64,000 nt of DNA from Marthasterias glacialis. Lineage: Eukaryota; Echinodermata; Asteroidea; Forcipulatida; Asteriidae. The first letter of the stretch is position 1. Every line of letters starts with the position of its first letter. A program made the translations under genes and the position numbers. The stretch spans positions 18,321,397-18,385,396 of the forward strand of contig OU452219.1 of NCBI GenBank assembly GCA_911728455.2, read 5' to 3'. Positions 36,010 through 47,591 of this stretch are shown here, piece by piece. The notes beneath the pieces are model-generated. The model saw only the letters and a list, made by a program, of their open reading frames with translations, did no database searches and had not been told where the DNA came from.

Positions 36010-36850
36010 CATTTGACCAGTTCGGGATCATTGACCAGTTCCGGATCACTTCAACTTTGCATTGCCCCTCGATCATCAGTAAATTACTCTTCATGTGACC
36101 AATTTAATAAATGTAAAGAATAACATCCAATAAGATAACACACCAAAATTCAAGTGTATAACATCATTGTTGAATAAATTATGGCAAATTTTTGGAAGTT
36201 TGTCACTGTCAGTGACAATCATTGTTATTTTTGAAACAAAATGATGGTTCAAAAACGCTGTTCAAACTTCTCACCTTTCATATTTGAAGGTATGAGCAGA
36301 TAAAGTTCATTTAAAATGGTTCAGATACATGAACAGTGTTTATGTAAATTTACTGAGCAGTTATCTTTTGTCTTTTGGTGAAAAAATTGCAAAAAATGCA
36401 TTTTTTGAGTCATTGCACCTTTGACCAGTTATTAAAGCAATGTAAATCTGTTAAAATCATATTATTTAGTGCACTCAACACATACATTTTTACATGTCGA
36501 GAAGTATAAAACTATTTGAACAAATAACTGTTAATAGTATTACTTGTATTCTCAAGATGGAGGACAACATGTGCATTGATGCATGGCAACTTTATGAATA
36601 GGAATAAGGGTTTGCAATAAAGGTTCCTCTACTGATCCAGAATAGAAGCAACTGATCCAGTACTGGTCAAAAAGACGTCAATTCTTTTCTCAAAGCCCCT
36701 TACAAGATATACATATTTTTGGCCATTTGACACTTGGTGACTTTTATGGCCTGTTAAGGTAAACTAATTGACATATTTCATTTAAAATTGTTGAAAAAGC
36801 TTAGATGGCACAGCGTGAATTCATAAAAATGATCCAGAACTGGTCAAATG
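36010..36850. mobile_element. Non-autonomous DNA element with CATTTGACCAGTTC ends
   Basis: The left end CATTTGACCAGTTCGGGATC is matched by the inverted right end GATCCAGAACTGGTCAAATG with one mismatch. Extra internal copies of TTGACCAGTT and ACTGGTCAA occur at about 36034, 36422 and 36661. No transposase frame is present. Confidence 0.75.
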
Positions 36851-37192
36851 ACTGTAATTGCGGTAGTGTTGGTCAATGGTCATATCCTGGTCAAAATACT
36901 CAGTTCGAAAGTTTTGAGGTGTTGGTTAAACCTCTTGTATTATTTTAAACAGGCACACAGAGGGTTTTTTCAGATACTATTTTCATGATATTATAGGCAC
37001 TACTTTGTAAAACTATGATTTTTTTCAAATTAAAATGTTGCAACCTTATTGATGGGGTATTTAAAGTCTTTGAAATAATTTTTCAAAGAAAATTTTAATA
37101 TAAAAGTAATTGATATGAACCTAAATTATGTTTTTTATCAAATATTTGGCTCTTCAATGTCATACAAGTGGCCCCTCTCCCCGCCTCAAGCG

Positions 37193-38990
37193 TAGAAGTA
37201 ACCTTGTGAATCTCTTATAAAATTCAGTGACAATGAAATTTGAAGTTCTGTAAGATACAAAGTACTACAAAATACTCTATACTTCATCAAACAGCTTCTT
37301 AAAATTTTAAATTAAACTTTTAAATTAGACTTGGAGTTTGGAAATATTACTTTTACAACACACTTCTTATAATTAATCGCTAGTATACAAAAAATCAAAC
37401 CTCAACAAATCTTTGTAAAATTTCTACATTGATAGAACTTGATACTGACAATTTAATATTATGATTTAAAAAAATATCCTGTGGTTTGCTTTCTTTTGAT
37501 TGGCATTATAGTTAACTCATGAATCACCTACAGCTCTCGTTAAAATTAGGAATTTGTAGAATTGGTCATGTTGGAAAAGTTTTTTGTTTGTTCAACGAGT
37601 GTTTTTTATAGTTATTTTCCAATAATTTCCAAGAGATGATGATGAAACCGTGTGCAGAAATGGACCCTTGTGCAAAACTAAGGGTAATTTTGTGACATCT
37701 TTATGACATGTTTTTAGTTGTAAATTTGACATTTGTTTAACTGAAATGGATAACCTGGTTATTTTTGTGAGGTGACAGATAAATGATTGGGTAAAAAAAA
37801 ATGATATAGATCTAGAAACCATTTTATTCCAATATGAAATCAAAACCAATGACACCATGAGATTTGTCAACAAATTGCCCATAAATATTATTTACACAAA
37901 AGCCCCAGAATAATGTCATCAAACCAAAAGTTATTGTAAATATAATTTGAAAGGGTGAAACCTAGAGAAAAGTTAGAAATACATACATGTCTTGACTCTT
38001 AGCATATATTCACAAATGAAATATATTAATTTGTTAAATGAAATAGTTCCATGCCCACCACGCTGCCTATCTAAAAAGCAAGCACATTCCTTTAGTTTGC
38101 CTTAGCTTACCCATGAATACCCCCATATACAGCTTTCATGAATTTTAACTGCATTTTAGAGTAGATTTTGTTTGAAATATTTATTTTTTAAACATTGGCT
38201 TTCAGTTGTAGCGTTATGGTTAATTTATGGATTTGCCCCCCCCCCCCCACCCCTAGCATTAGCTCTTATTTAAATTTTATTATTGTGTTGGAAAGTTAGA
38301 ACTTCACCTTTATTAGCAATGCTTAGTAATTTAATTAATCCCTTTAGCGTAGTATAATTGCTGCATCTGTAGGATTGGGGTTCACTGAGGGAGTCATAGT
38401 TTTAACTACCCTATACAGCACAAATAAAAGCAGCCAGTATTTGTTTTCCTGTATGATACAATATTAAACATAGACATCTAGGTACCAAGATAATGTCATT
38501 GCTAACTAAGGGTGTAGTACATTCGTTGCTGCGAGTTTACTTTAGAACAATGGTTGCTATGGGTATAGTTCATTTCATTTTCAAAGTTTTGTTAAGTCAT
38601 ACCCTGTCACGCTCTCTAATCCAATCACAAGTCAGAATTTATGTACAGGGTGTTATATTATCAACTAGCAAACCTTTTGTGTGAAAATTGTATATCAAAT
38701 TAACTGATCCTGCTATTAAATAGTGAAGACGAAGAAAAATGGGATTATGTGTTTGGCTTAAAGCAAAGATGGTTTACAGGTTCTTTAAATGCTGTTTCTG
38801 CTATTCCCCATTGATGTCCGTGGCCCCCCCCCCCCCCTCCGGGCAGTTAGTGTTCATAATTTTACATGTATTTAACATAGTGTACCTCCCATCTCGATTT
38901 GTGGAATTGATCATGTTTGTTATTTTCTCTTACAAGAAATGTTTTTCTTTTTTAGATTTTTTTAAATGTTGCATTATAGTGTATCAAGAA
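37193..38990. repeat. Tandem duplication, copy 1
   Basis: It begins TAGAAGTAACCTTGTGAAT and ends GTGTATCAAGAA. The next copy starts immediately after. Most of the 1.8 kb aligns with copy 2 with substitutions of a few per cent by eye. It keeps two segments, of about 200 and 75 bp, that copy 2 lacks. No gene is evident inside; short frames at 37592-37882 (minus) are repeated in copy 2 and are not convincing. Confidence 0.85.
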
Positions 38991-39882
38991 TAGAAATAAC
39001 CTTGTGAATTTCTTATAAAATTCAGTGACTATGAAATTTGAAGTTCTGTAAGATACAAAGTACAACAAAATACTCTATATTTCATCAAACAGCGTCTTAA
39101 AATGTTAAATTAAACTTTTAAATTAGACTTGGAGTTTGGAAATATTACTTTTACAACACACTTCTTATAATTAATTGCTAGTATACAAAAAATCAAACCT
39201 CAACAAATCTTTGTAAAATTTCTACATTGATAGAACTTGATACTGACAATTTAATATTATGATTTTAAAAAAATATCTTGTGGTTTGCTTTCTTTTGATT
39301 GGCATTATAGTTAACTCATGAATCACCTACAGCTCTCGTTAAAATTAGGAATTTGTAAAATTGATTATGTTGGAATTTTTTTTTGTTTTTTCAACGAGTG
39401 TCTTTTATAGTTATTTTCCAATAATTTCCAAGAGATGATGATGAAACCGTGTGCAGTAATGGACCCTTATGCAAAACTAAGGGTAATTTTGTGACATCTT
39501 TATGACACAGTTTTAGTTGTAAATTTGACATTTGTTTAATTGAAATGGGTAACCTGGTTATTTTTGTGAGGTGACAGATAACTGTTTTGGGTAACATTTC
39601 TTATATAGATCTAGAAACCATCTGACCTTTACTACTTTGAAATTTAAATTTTTAATGAATATTTTTTTTTATTCCAATATGAAATCAAAACCAATGACAC
39701 CATGAGATTTGTCAACAAATTGCCCATAAATATTATTTACACAAAAGCTCCAGAATAATGTCATCAAACCAAAAGTTATTGTAGATTTAATTTGAAAGGG
39801 TGAAACCTAGAGAAAAGTTAGAAATACATACCTGTCTTGACTCATAGCATATATTCACAAATTTTGAAATATATTTTGTTAA

Positions 39883-41400
39883 AGGGGCACACCGGTTTCG
39901 TTGGGCTATTTGGGCTACAAAATAGGCTAACATATGACTTAAAAGGTCTTCCAGGAATGGAGGAGAATGGTTCCTAAAAGAAACCATCAAATTTTGCCGT
40001 TTTCGAGCATTTTTCAAAAAACGATTGATCCGAACCAAAAAAGTGGTTCGGATAAATCACGTGATCTTCGGAGTAAGTTTTACTTCCAGCCGTATTTAAG
40101 GAAATTACTGAACCAAATTTAAATCTTTATTTTTACAATTATTTATGAGTATTTGACAAAAAAGACTGTGTATTCAGATTGTTGATACAATTTGTAAATA
40201 AAGATGAAAAATCGAACGTAATAATTATTTGCATTCAGAGAGTCCGTGCAACCGAAGCGTGTTTTACGGCTCACCAGCGTGGGAGCTAGCGGAACATAAA
40301 CCTTGGGGCATATCCCGCACAGCCGGTGCCGTGTCTCGTGGGGCCAGAGAGACAAACCCCGGGGCATGAACTCCCCAGCTTGCCGGTCTAGCCGTAAGCT
40401 TAGGAGCTTGTCGAAGGGGGTAGGGTGCCAGACCAACAATTACGTTTTTTTACGACTGTTTTAGTCTTTACCCCTAGATTTTATCCCCTAACTATTGTAA
40501 CATGTTGCCTGCGTTCCATGGAGGTAGAAATTAGACTAATTTCTACCTCCATGGCTTATCCCATACAGCTGATCTATCTACTTAACTGCATAATGTCCAA
40601 TCACCCCCCAATCGCCGCAACAACAAAAACCGGTGGCGGTGGCTGCGGCCGGCCATTGAAGTCATCGCCCGAAAAACGGGAGAATGCCATCGCTAAAGCT
40701 ACCAGGAGAAAGGCAATCCATTTGCAGCGAAGGCGGGAGGCTCGCTTGGCACATGCTGGCTTTCCCTTTGGATTTACGGTGGGTTTTTTGGTTTTTTTTT
40801 TACTTTTTACTTTTCGTTGGACCGCCTTCTGGTTTTTCCTTGCGATGTTTTTTTGTACCGATCCTTGGATGTCAAAGTAACGTTCCCCATTGCAAGTAAG
40901 TTCGTCCAGTTCGTCGTACACAGAATACAAACTGTCCGTTTATGTCTGTTTTTTATTTACACGTGAATTTGAAAATTGCACAAGAGGCAGAATCACCGAC
41001 ATTTGACAGGGGGGAGGCTGGAAGAGCATAACAGGGCGTGCTATGTCTGAATAATCAGACGTATACAGCACCACGACGACAATTATGTATTTATTTTTTT
41101 ATTTACACGTGAATTTGTGCTGGATGGATATGAAGTCTGGATCCCCATGCCTAGCTATTGTAATAATTCATACTTAAACAGAGCACCAGTCTACTTACAA
41201 CATTGTGCAACATTGTCACGTAAACTTGACAGTTGCAACGGCTGGAAAAGCGTATAAGCTGACCTTTGACCGTGATTTGTTTTTTACACATTTTTCGTTA
41301 CGTGATATTTTGATGATTGTTTTTTACAACAACCATTTAAATATTATTGTCTGTTATTCCACATCACTAAATTAGGTAAACAGTAAGCCGGTGTGTCCCT
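39883..41400. mobile_element. 1,518-bp transposon with TTAA target duplication
   Basis: The ends are AGGGGCACACCGGTTT and, inverted on the right, AGGGACACACCGGCTT. TTAA lies on both sides (39879-39882, 41401-41404). The tandem duplicate at about 38033 has a single TTAA in otherwise identical flanks, which gives the empty site. TTAA duplications are known from piggyBac and Kolobok superfamilies; the AGGG end does not decide between them. No intact transposase is present. The longest frames (40425-40880 plus, 40601-40930 minus) overlap on opposite strands and are basic, without a recognised domain. Confidence 0.85.
40516..40554. repeat. 39-bp palindrome shared with the 16.9-kb element
   Basis: The arms CCATGGAGGTAGAAATTAG and CTAATTTCTACCTCCATGG meet at a single central base. 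The outer 17 bases of each arm equal those of the palindrome at 16877-16911. It lies inside the TTAA element. No target duplication is evident here. Confidence 0.85.
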
Positions 41401-41922
41401 TTAAATGAAATAGTTCCATGCCCACCACGCTGCCTATCTAAAAAGCAAGCACATTTCTTTAGTTTGCCTTAGCTTACCCATGAATACCCCCATATACAGC
41501 TTTCATGAATTTTAACTGCATTTTAGAGTAGATTTTGTTTGAAATTTTTATTTTTAAACATTGGCTTTTAGTTGTAGCGTTATTGTTAATTTATTGATTT
41601 GCCCCCCCCCCCCCCCCACCCCTAGCATTAGCTCTTATTTAAATTTCCAAATTTTATTATTGTGTTGGAAACTGGAAAGTTGTTACTTCACTTTTATTAG
41701 CAATGTTTAGTAATTTAATTAATCCCTTTAGAACAATGGTTGCTACGGGTATAGTTCATTTCATTTGCAAAGTTTTGTTAAGTCATACCATGTCCGCTCT
41801 CTTATCCAATCACAAGTCAGAATTTATTAAATAGTGAAGACAAAGAAAAATGGGATTATGTGTTTGGCTTCAAGCAAATATGGTTTACAGGTTCTTTAAA
41901 TGCTGTTTCTGCTATTCCCCAT

Positions 41923-42084
41923 TGATGTCCGTGACACCCCCCCCCCCTTTGATATCCAGGCCCCCCCCACCCATTGATGTCCGTGGCCCCCCCCCCCCAC
42001 CATTGATGTCCGTGCCCCCCACCCATTGATGTCCTTACCCCCCCCCTGGCCGCCCATTGGTGTCCGTGCCCCCCCCCCCTGGCA
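41923..42084. repeat. C-rich minisatellite, CATTGATGTCCGTG unit
   Basis: Four or five units of CATTGATGTCCGTG followed by 8-14 C and a CC(A/T) spacer. Copy 1 of the tandem duplication has only one such unit, at about 38811-38840, so the array expanded after the duplication. The minus-strand Gly-rich frame across it is an artefact. Confidence 0.8.
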
Positions 42085-42232
42085 GTTAGTGTTCATAATT
42101 TTACATGTATTTAACATTATAGTGAACCTCCCATCCTGATTTGTGGAATTGATCATGATTGTTATTTTCTCTTATAAGAAATGTTTTTCTTTTTTAGCTT
42201 TTTTTAAATGTTGCATTAAAGTGTATCAAGAA

Positions 42233-43350
42233 TCCCCCCTCCCCAGACTTTAAACCTCATTTGGTGGAGCCATTCATAGCAGTTTTATTTACTTTTTACT
42301 GTAGTTTCTTAAAAATCCACCCACCCTTGATGTTTCTTTTTAAGATCATTTTTTAGCTGATCACTTACAATTGTCTTCCATTGAAAGCCCCTTCCCATGT
42401 GGGCTCTTGATAGAATCATTGAATTTAAACTTTTAGCTTTCATTTAGTTTGCATTATTATAAAATATGAATCTACCATGCCAACATTTACCGCTTGAGAA
42501 TCGTTTTTAATTATTTTACAGTGACCGATAGAAAACAAAAGAGAATTTTCATTAATTCTCTTGCATTATAATTTATTCCTTTTCTTAAGTTCATCTTAAA
42601 TCAAGTGCCACCTAGTGATCAGTATCATTTTCAAATTTACCAAATGAGATTATTCCGTTCTCAGATGTCATGAGAAATACGTCTATTTCAAACAGAAAAA
42701 TACAAGTTGGTTCCGCTACACATTTGAAAACCTGATCGAATGACAAAATAGTTTTTCAAAACTGCCCCACCCCTCCTGAAAGCTTTTGTTGAAATTGCTT
42801 AAATTAAATATTCACATTTTCCAATTTTAAGTGAATCACTTAGAATACTCCTCCCCAACAGCCCCTGTAAAAATTGCTGCATGTGTAAACTTGATATTTT
42901 AAATGTTCAATTTTGTTTAGCTACCCACTCATAATTGTGCATTACACATGTAATTCTTGACAGTCCTACTTCAAATCGCTACATTTGTAGGATTTTCCCC
43001 TTTTGTATGTATACATGTTTTGTTTAAGTAGTTGAAATTTTGTTTTTATTATAATAACAATTTGATGTGCCCCCCCCCCCTGCCCAGCTCTTGTAAAAGT
43101 TGCTGCAATTGCAAGATTTATATCATTGTTTGAAACATTCATCTTTTTGGTGTTAGCAAAAGTTATTTAGATTTCAAATTGTGGCTGCTAAAGATTGCTT
43201 TCATTCCATTTGCAACATGTTAACTCTCCAGACATAGGCTTTTTAATTCCAATAAATTTTATGATACTAAAACATTACATTTTTTTAAATGCAAAAATAA
43301 TAAATGTTCTCCCGACAACTCTTTTACTATAATTTTTCATGTGTTTCCAG
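42233..43350. repeat. Decayed dispersed repeats with AGCTCTTGTAAAAATTGCTG
   Basis: Related phrases occur at about 42845 (CCCTGTAAAAATTGCTGCAT), 42966 and 43072 (CCAGCTCTTGTAAAAGTTGC), each near a C run. Similar phrases occur at about 37529 and 38340. This suggests an old monomeric repeat that once covered 37-43 kb. No gene is seen. Confidence 0.45.
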
Positions 43351-43452
43351 TTCCCAGACTGAATGAGCTCCAATAGCTGACTCTGCTGTGAACATTTGCA
43401 AGGCAGATCATCGAACACAAGTACAGTATCTCTGACAACTAGCCTGTGACAG
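43351..43452 (+). ncRNA. Array exon, first recognised
   Basis: The acceptor GTGTTTCCAG ends at 43350 and the donor GTCAGT follows 43452. It contains the diverged core CTCTGCTGTGAACATTTGC. It is the leftmost block that resembles the array. Confidence 0.35.
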
Positions 43453-44246
43453 GTCAGTGCTAGCTTGGACTTATCAATAAAGGCAAGTAAATGGAAGGCT
43501 GGTCCAGTCCTACCAACATTCTTTTGTCATGTCGGAACTGTTTGGCTTGCACCAAGCTTTACTTCATGCTACACTTGCACCTTAACTCTGCACCTTCACT
43601 CTGCACACTAATAACCTCACTGTCATTAACCTCCTTCAATGCACGTTTTTATCATTCATTCCCACAGCTAAACAATATCGCATAATCATGTAACAATCCC
43701 AACAAATGCACAAACCTCAAACAACTGTCATAATGTGTCAATTTCAATTGAAATTATATTTATAATTTGTGTACATTTCTTTTGATTCCTGCCATGCCAT
43801 ATGGTGACATGACATGCTGCACCATCCGCTGTGAGAGAGGTAATGATGAAATGGTAATGGAAGATTCATTGCAGTGAGATGCTACAGTTGATTCGTCAAC
43901 TCTATCGGGTAGGTTTTTTTCACAAATGAGTTTCACACTTTGTATTTAAAGATAACAACTGATGTTAAATCCATGTCTCCACTTGTTACATTCAAACTTA
44001 GAAATGTATTATTTCCTTCAAGTAAAGGTGTGAGAATATAGAGTGAGGATAAGGCTTCAGAATTTCCCCCGGCTAATTCAATATTGAAACTATATCAAGA
44101 TTGGACTGATAAGCTGATCTAATTTACTTCAGAAATAACACATGTAGCATTTTTTTTAGTTTCAAGTTTTGGTGACACCAAAAGGAAAAACACATTAGAT
44201 TTTGGAATACAGCATTAGTTAAATTGTTCCAGACTTCCATAATCAT

Positions 44247-44390
44247 GGTATAAAACTTGTATGTGAAAACTTCATTGCAGTTTGTGCTCTTATGTAATAG
44301 GGTTGTTTATATGGTCACTGATCGAACGAAGCGTCAAGTTAAACCACTGGCTCTTTTCAGAACCACCACAACTCATAAAGAGAGAATATT
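44247..44390 (+). promoter_or_regulatory. TATA-like box followed by histone-type stem-loop
   Basis: GGTATAAAA lies at 44247-44255. About 95 bases downstream is GGCTCTTTTCAGAACC (44349-44364), followed by ACCACAACTC and a purine stretch AAAGAGAGAA. In animals, replication-dependent histone mRNAs end after such a stem-loop with a purine-rich downstream element. No histone frame precedes it. The third stem pair is a C/A mismatch. Whether this is a small transcription unit or chance is open. Confidence 0.35.
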
Positions 44391-45250
44391 ACGTAGTGTT
44401 ACTGCAGTTTCATGTCCAACTGTTTATATCTGTTTAAATTAGTTTTACATTAAGTGAGCTTTCCAGCCACAATTTTCCTCATTATGTTCATAATATGTTG
44501 TCAACTCTTTTATGTCTGTCTTGATAATTGCAGCATGATAGGATGACATCTCTTGAGGTATGTTCAACATGGACCTTGAGACCATCAGTGGATTTTTGAG
44601 AAGCAGTGGCGGACATCCTTGAGATAGTAAGGTATCACCAAGTTGAAGAATGGAAGGTTTGTTCTCTTGATGGTTAGTTATATTTTTAGCTTGTCATAAT
44701 GAAGAAACCTTGTGTGGCAACTGTATACTTTGGCATAATATTTAGTTGTCATTTTACTACAAGATGAGAGCATTTCAGTTTAGACTATTTCTAGAGAGCT
44801 GAAAACTCGTTCTTACTCTACATTAATCAAACTTTTGGTGGATTATTTAATGCAGTCAGGGTTGGTATGAGGGAGATATTTGCTGGACCATCTGCCACAC
44901 TGAGCAAGGGCTGGGATGTCATGAAGGTTTTGCAGTTCGACATTCCAATGTTCAAAATAATTTCCTAAAATCATTTGATCTTCCTTGTGTTGTGTGATGA
45001 CATTTTTAAAGAACCTGAACCACTTTTTTTTTGGTAAATACTTTTTTTGTGAAATATCTATAAATACTTCTGTCCACCTCCTGCCAGAGTCATACAAGTG
45101 ATTTGCAACTTGTAAACAAATAGTGTTTTGGTTTCAAAACTTGAAATTATTTAAGGTGCATGTGATCTAATTAAGAGCACTTTTTCAAAGAATATTTTTT
45201 GAAAATGTTTGATTTAAGGAAAGTTAAAGTAAATGGTTGTTTTATTCCAG

Positions 45251-45383
45251 GTTTTCATGATGAATCACTGATGCAAGTATAACTCTGCTGTTAACATGGA
45301 CCATGGAGACTTGAGTAACCCCTCGGGCAGGAGAACAGAATATGAGTTTTGTATCTACTTAACACCAAGTGGAATCTTAAAAG
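45251..45383 (+). ncRNA. Array exon type 1, 133 nt
   Basis: The acceptor TTTTATTCCAG ends at 45250 and the donor GTAAGATCC starts at 45384. The core AACATGGACCATGGAGAC is at 45294. The paralogue at 50510-50642 has the same length and borders; a shorter relative lies at 56000-56105. Confidence 0.5.
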
Positions 45384-45820
45384 GTAAGATCCATTGTGGA
45401 GACCCCAACAGAACGGTTAGGCGTTGTTAATTCCTGAGCAATCTTTACCAAATGAAATTTTCTGACATTCCAATATAGAATAAATTTCTTGATGATAGTG
45501 TTTGATCTTCCTCGTGTTGTGTGATTACATTTTTAACAGTTTTTAACAGTTGAAAGAATGGAATTGAAAGGTAACTTCTGTTATGAAATTGTACACATTT
45601 TATTGTCTGACAATTGAGTTCATCTCTAAACAAATCAAGAAATTGCTGATGATCCAATGTTATAATACATTGTCAAGCTCAAGACTGATGGTTTTAGTTG
45701 ATGTTGGCATTTTAAAGATATTACTTGTAGACAGAAAGACTTCATTAACTGAATTTGAACTTTGGAGATTTGTTATTACACCAAATTGATTGTCCATTGA
45801 CTTGACTTGATTAGTTCCAG

Positions 45821-45955
45821 ATTGTTAATACAGATTTTTCTGATCCATCGCTTCTCCATCAATATGGACCATGAGGACATCATTGGAGGTGTTGCATAAT
45901 GAAGAGAAAATTACATCTAAAGGTTCAATATCAAGTTGAAGTGTGGATTTTTAAG
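45821..45955 (+). ncRNA. Array exon type 1
   Basis: The acceptor TTAGTTCCAG ends at 45820 and the donor GTAAAATTT starts at 45956. It contains TCCATCAATATGGACCATGA. A related block lies at 48350-48470. In copy B most of this exon is deleted, at about 51115. Confidence 0.45.
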
Positions 45956-46203
45956 GTAAAATTTTCTGAGTTTAAGTTTCATAGGTATATTTTGGTGTAG
46001 AACCCTAACAGCAAAACACAGGAATGCAAAAAAATGTACCTGCTTAACCAGTTGCCGCCGGGATTCTTTTTCTTTTTTTGTCCCATCTCCCTGGCAGGAT
46101 TCTTTTGGCGGAATTGCTGGAATATGTTTTCTTTGAAGGTACTGCTGTCACAAAGAAACCCTGACTTGACAATGCTAAAAGAAGAAAGATTCTCTTTGTT
46201 GGA

Positions 46204-46660
46204 TTGCCCATTGTGTTGCTCGAACGAGAAAATGTCAAATTCACACAGCTTGAGTTGCAAAACATCGGCCATTACCTACAGCGTAGGAGTGACACTCAAT
46301 GGCCAATTGCAGACTCACTCTGACTTGCCTCTATTCAACTGAAATACAATGAAGGAACAATGGTGGGCCTCTCAATGCCTCGAAATCCCCTCGGAACAAA
46401 AGGACAAAGGTCAATAATCAGGGATTACACAAAAACCGCCTCTCAATGGCTTCAAAATACAAGGAAAAGCACAACCTTTTTTTGTTCTTGTGTGGGTGAA
46501 TCGAAGCGTTACATGGCGTATGCGTGGTCTGTGCACATGCAGTTGAATGACCAGGCGACCTTTGCTCTGCCGGTCCGAAAATAGAAAATGCCATCGCAAG
46601 ATGATTTCCGTTTCCAAGCAAGGGAAACATTTGCGTGTATTGATGTCATCCGGTTTCAAC
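46204..46660. other. 450-bp insertion-like block of unknown kind
   Basis: It is present in copies A and B (51125-51580) and absent from the older copies C and D. It begins TTGCCCATTGTGTTGCTCGA. I see no terminal inverted repeats, LTR or tRNA-like head, and the overlapping short frames on both strands are not protein-like. Confidence 0.4.
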
Positions 46661-47100
46661 TGGTTAAAGACCCTGAAGCACTTGTTTGATCTCCCTTTTG
46701 TTGTGTGATGACATTTTTAAAGACCCTGAAACACTTTTTTTGTGAACAAGAGAAGACCCACTTGATAAACTTACAACATCACAGATCTGTATAATATCTA
46801 ATGTTTGAAGAGTGTTAATGCAGTTCTTGATTGTTTGTGTCCAGGTTGCTGGCAGTTGTGAAATGTTCTGATGCTGTGTTCCTCTGTTGACATGGACCAT
46901 GAAGACATTGGTGGAAAAGTAGTAATGTATTGCCAGTATCACATTGAGGCACTTAGGCCGATATCCATTCATCACTAAGTTACAAACTGGACATTTATGA
47001 AAAGATTTAAACAAGTCTCAAAGTCAATTGAATACTTGTGCAGTTTCAGAATCGGACAAGATGTTAGGCTTTTTTCAAAGCAGGCACGTGTTGCACAATC

Positions 47101-47116
47101 GGCTCTTTTTAGAGTC
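47101..47116 (+). promoter_or_regulatory. Histone-type stem-loop, copy A
   Basis: GGCTCTTTTTAGAGTC: a 6-bp stem with one G-U pair and a 4-base loop, followed by TTCACAACTC. It lies about 110 bases upstream of the 83-nt exon. The same hairpin is at 52028, 53613 and 57148. Confidence 0.45.
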
Positions 47117-47225
47117 TTCACAACTCTTTATGAGGTAATGACAAAGTGCTACCACAAACGTTACATTCATTTTCAACTCTTGGTTTGCATGTGTTTTGTG
47201 CTTGTTTTGTTTTTTATCATGACAG

Positions 47226-47308
47226 TGATATTTGCTGAGACATCTACCTGTGCTGCAAGGGCCAAGACATCATAAGAGTCTAGAATGTTTTCAAATCAGA
47301 AGATGAAG
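47226..47308 (+). ncRNA. 83-nt array exon, copy A
   Basis: The acceptor CATGACAG ends at 47225 and the donor GTACATTTG starts at 47309. It contains TTTGCTGAGACATCTACCTG and CAAGGGCCAAGA. Its three paralogues have exactly the same length. Confidence 0.5.
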
Positions 47309-47523
47309 GTACATTTGTTCATGTTAATTTTGTCAGGAAGTTTATATCTTTAAAAATATCTTTAGTGCCACTTGTCCAGCTACATAAACTGGAATATTCA
47401 AGCATTTTGTTACTTATTAGAAAAAGTAAAGGCACTTTTTAAACTATTGTTTAAAGATGTCCTGATATTTATTGAAATAAGGTGATTACTGAAATATATT
47501 TACATCTCAATTGTGTAGCACAG

Positions 47524-47591
47524 GTTTTCACGAGGAATGGCTTTAAAGCTCTGCTGTCAACATGATGATACTGAGGGAGTTATGGCCAAGG
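47524..47591 (+). ncRNA. 68-nt array exon, copy A
   Basis: The acceptor TAGCACAG ends at 47523 and the consensus donor GTAAGT starts at 47592. It contains AAAGCTCTGCTGTCAACATG. Its paralogues at 52451, 54045 and 57556 are all 68 nt. Confidence 0.5.

Larger units (their letters stand above)
38991..42232. repeat. Tandem duplication, copy 2 (interrupted)
   Basis: It repeats 37193-38990 and is lengthened by the 1,518-bp insertion at 39883-41400. Relative to copy 1 it has two gaps and an expanded C-rich repeat near 41930-42080. It ends GTGTATCAAGAATCCCCCC. Confidence 0.85.

Noticed and set aside
40425..40930. Transposase of the TTAA element
   Set aside because: Two frames overlap on opposite strands with biased Lys/Arg or Phe composition and no recognisable catalytic motif.
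44257..44442. Decayed histone H4 end before the stem-loop (VVYMVTDRTKRQ-like)
   Set aside because: Only a few residues resemble H4 and the rest of the frame does not; too weak to call.
47309..47523. Box C/D snoRNA in array introns (TGATGA and CTGA words)
   Set aside because: The boxes are not conserved between paralogous introns, spacing is wrong and no terminal stem closes them.
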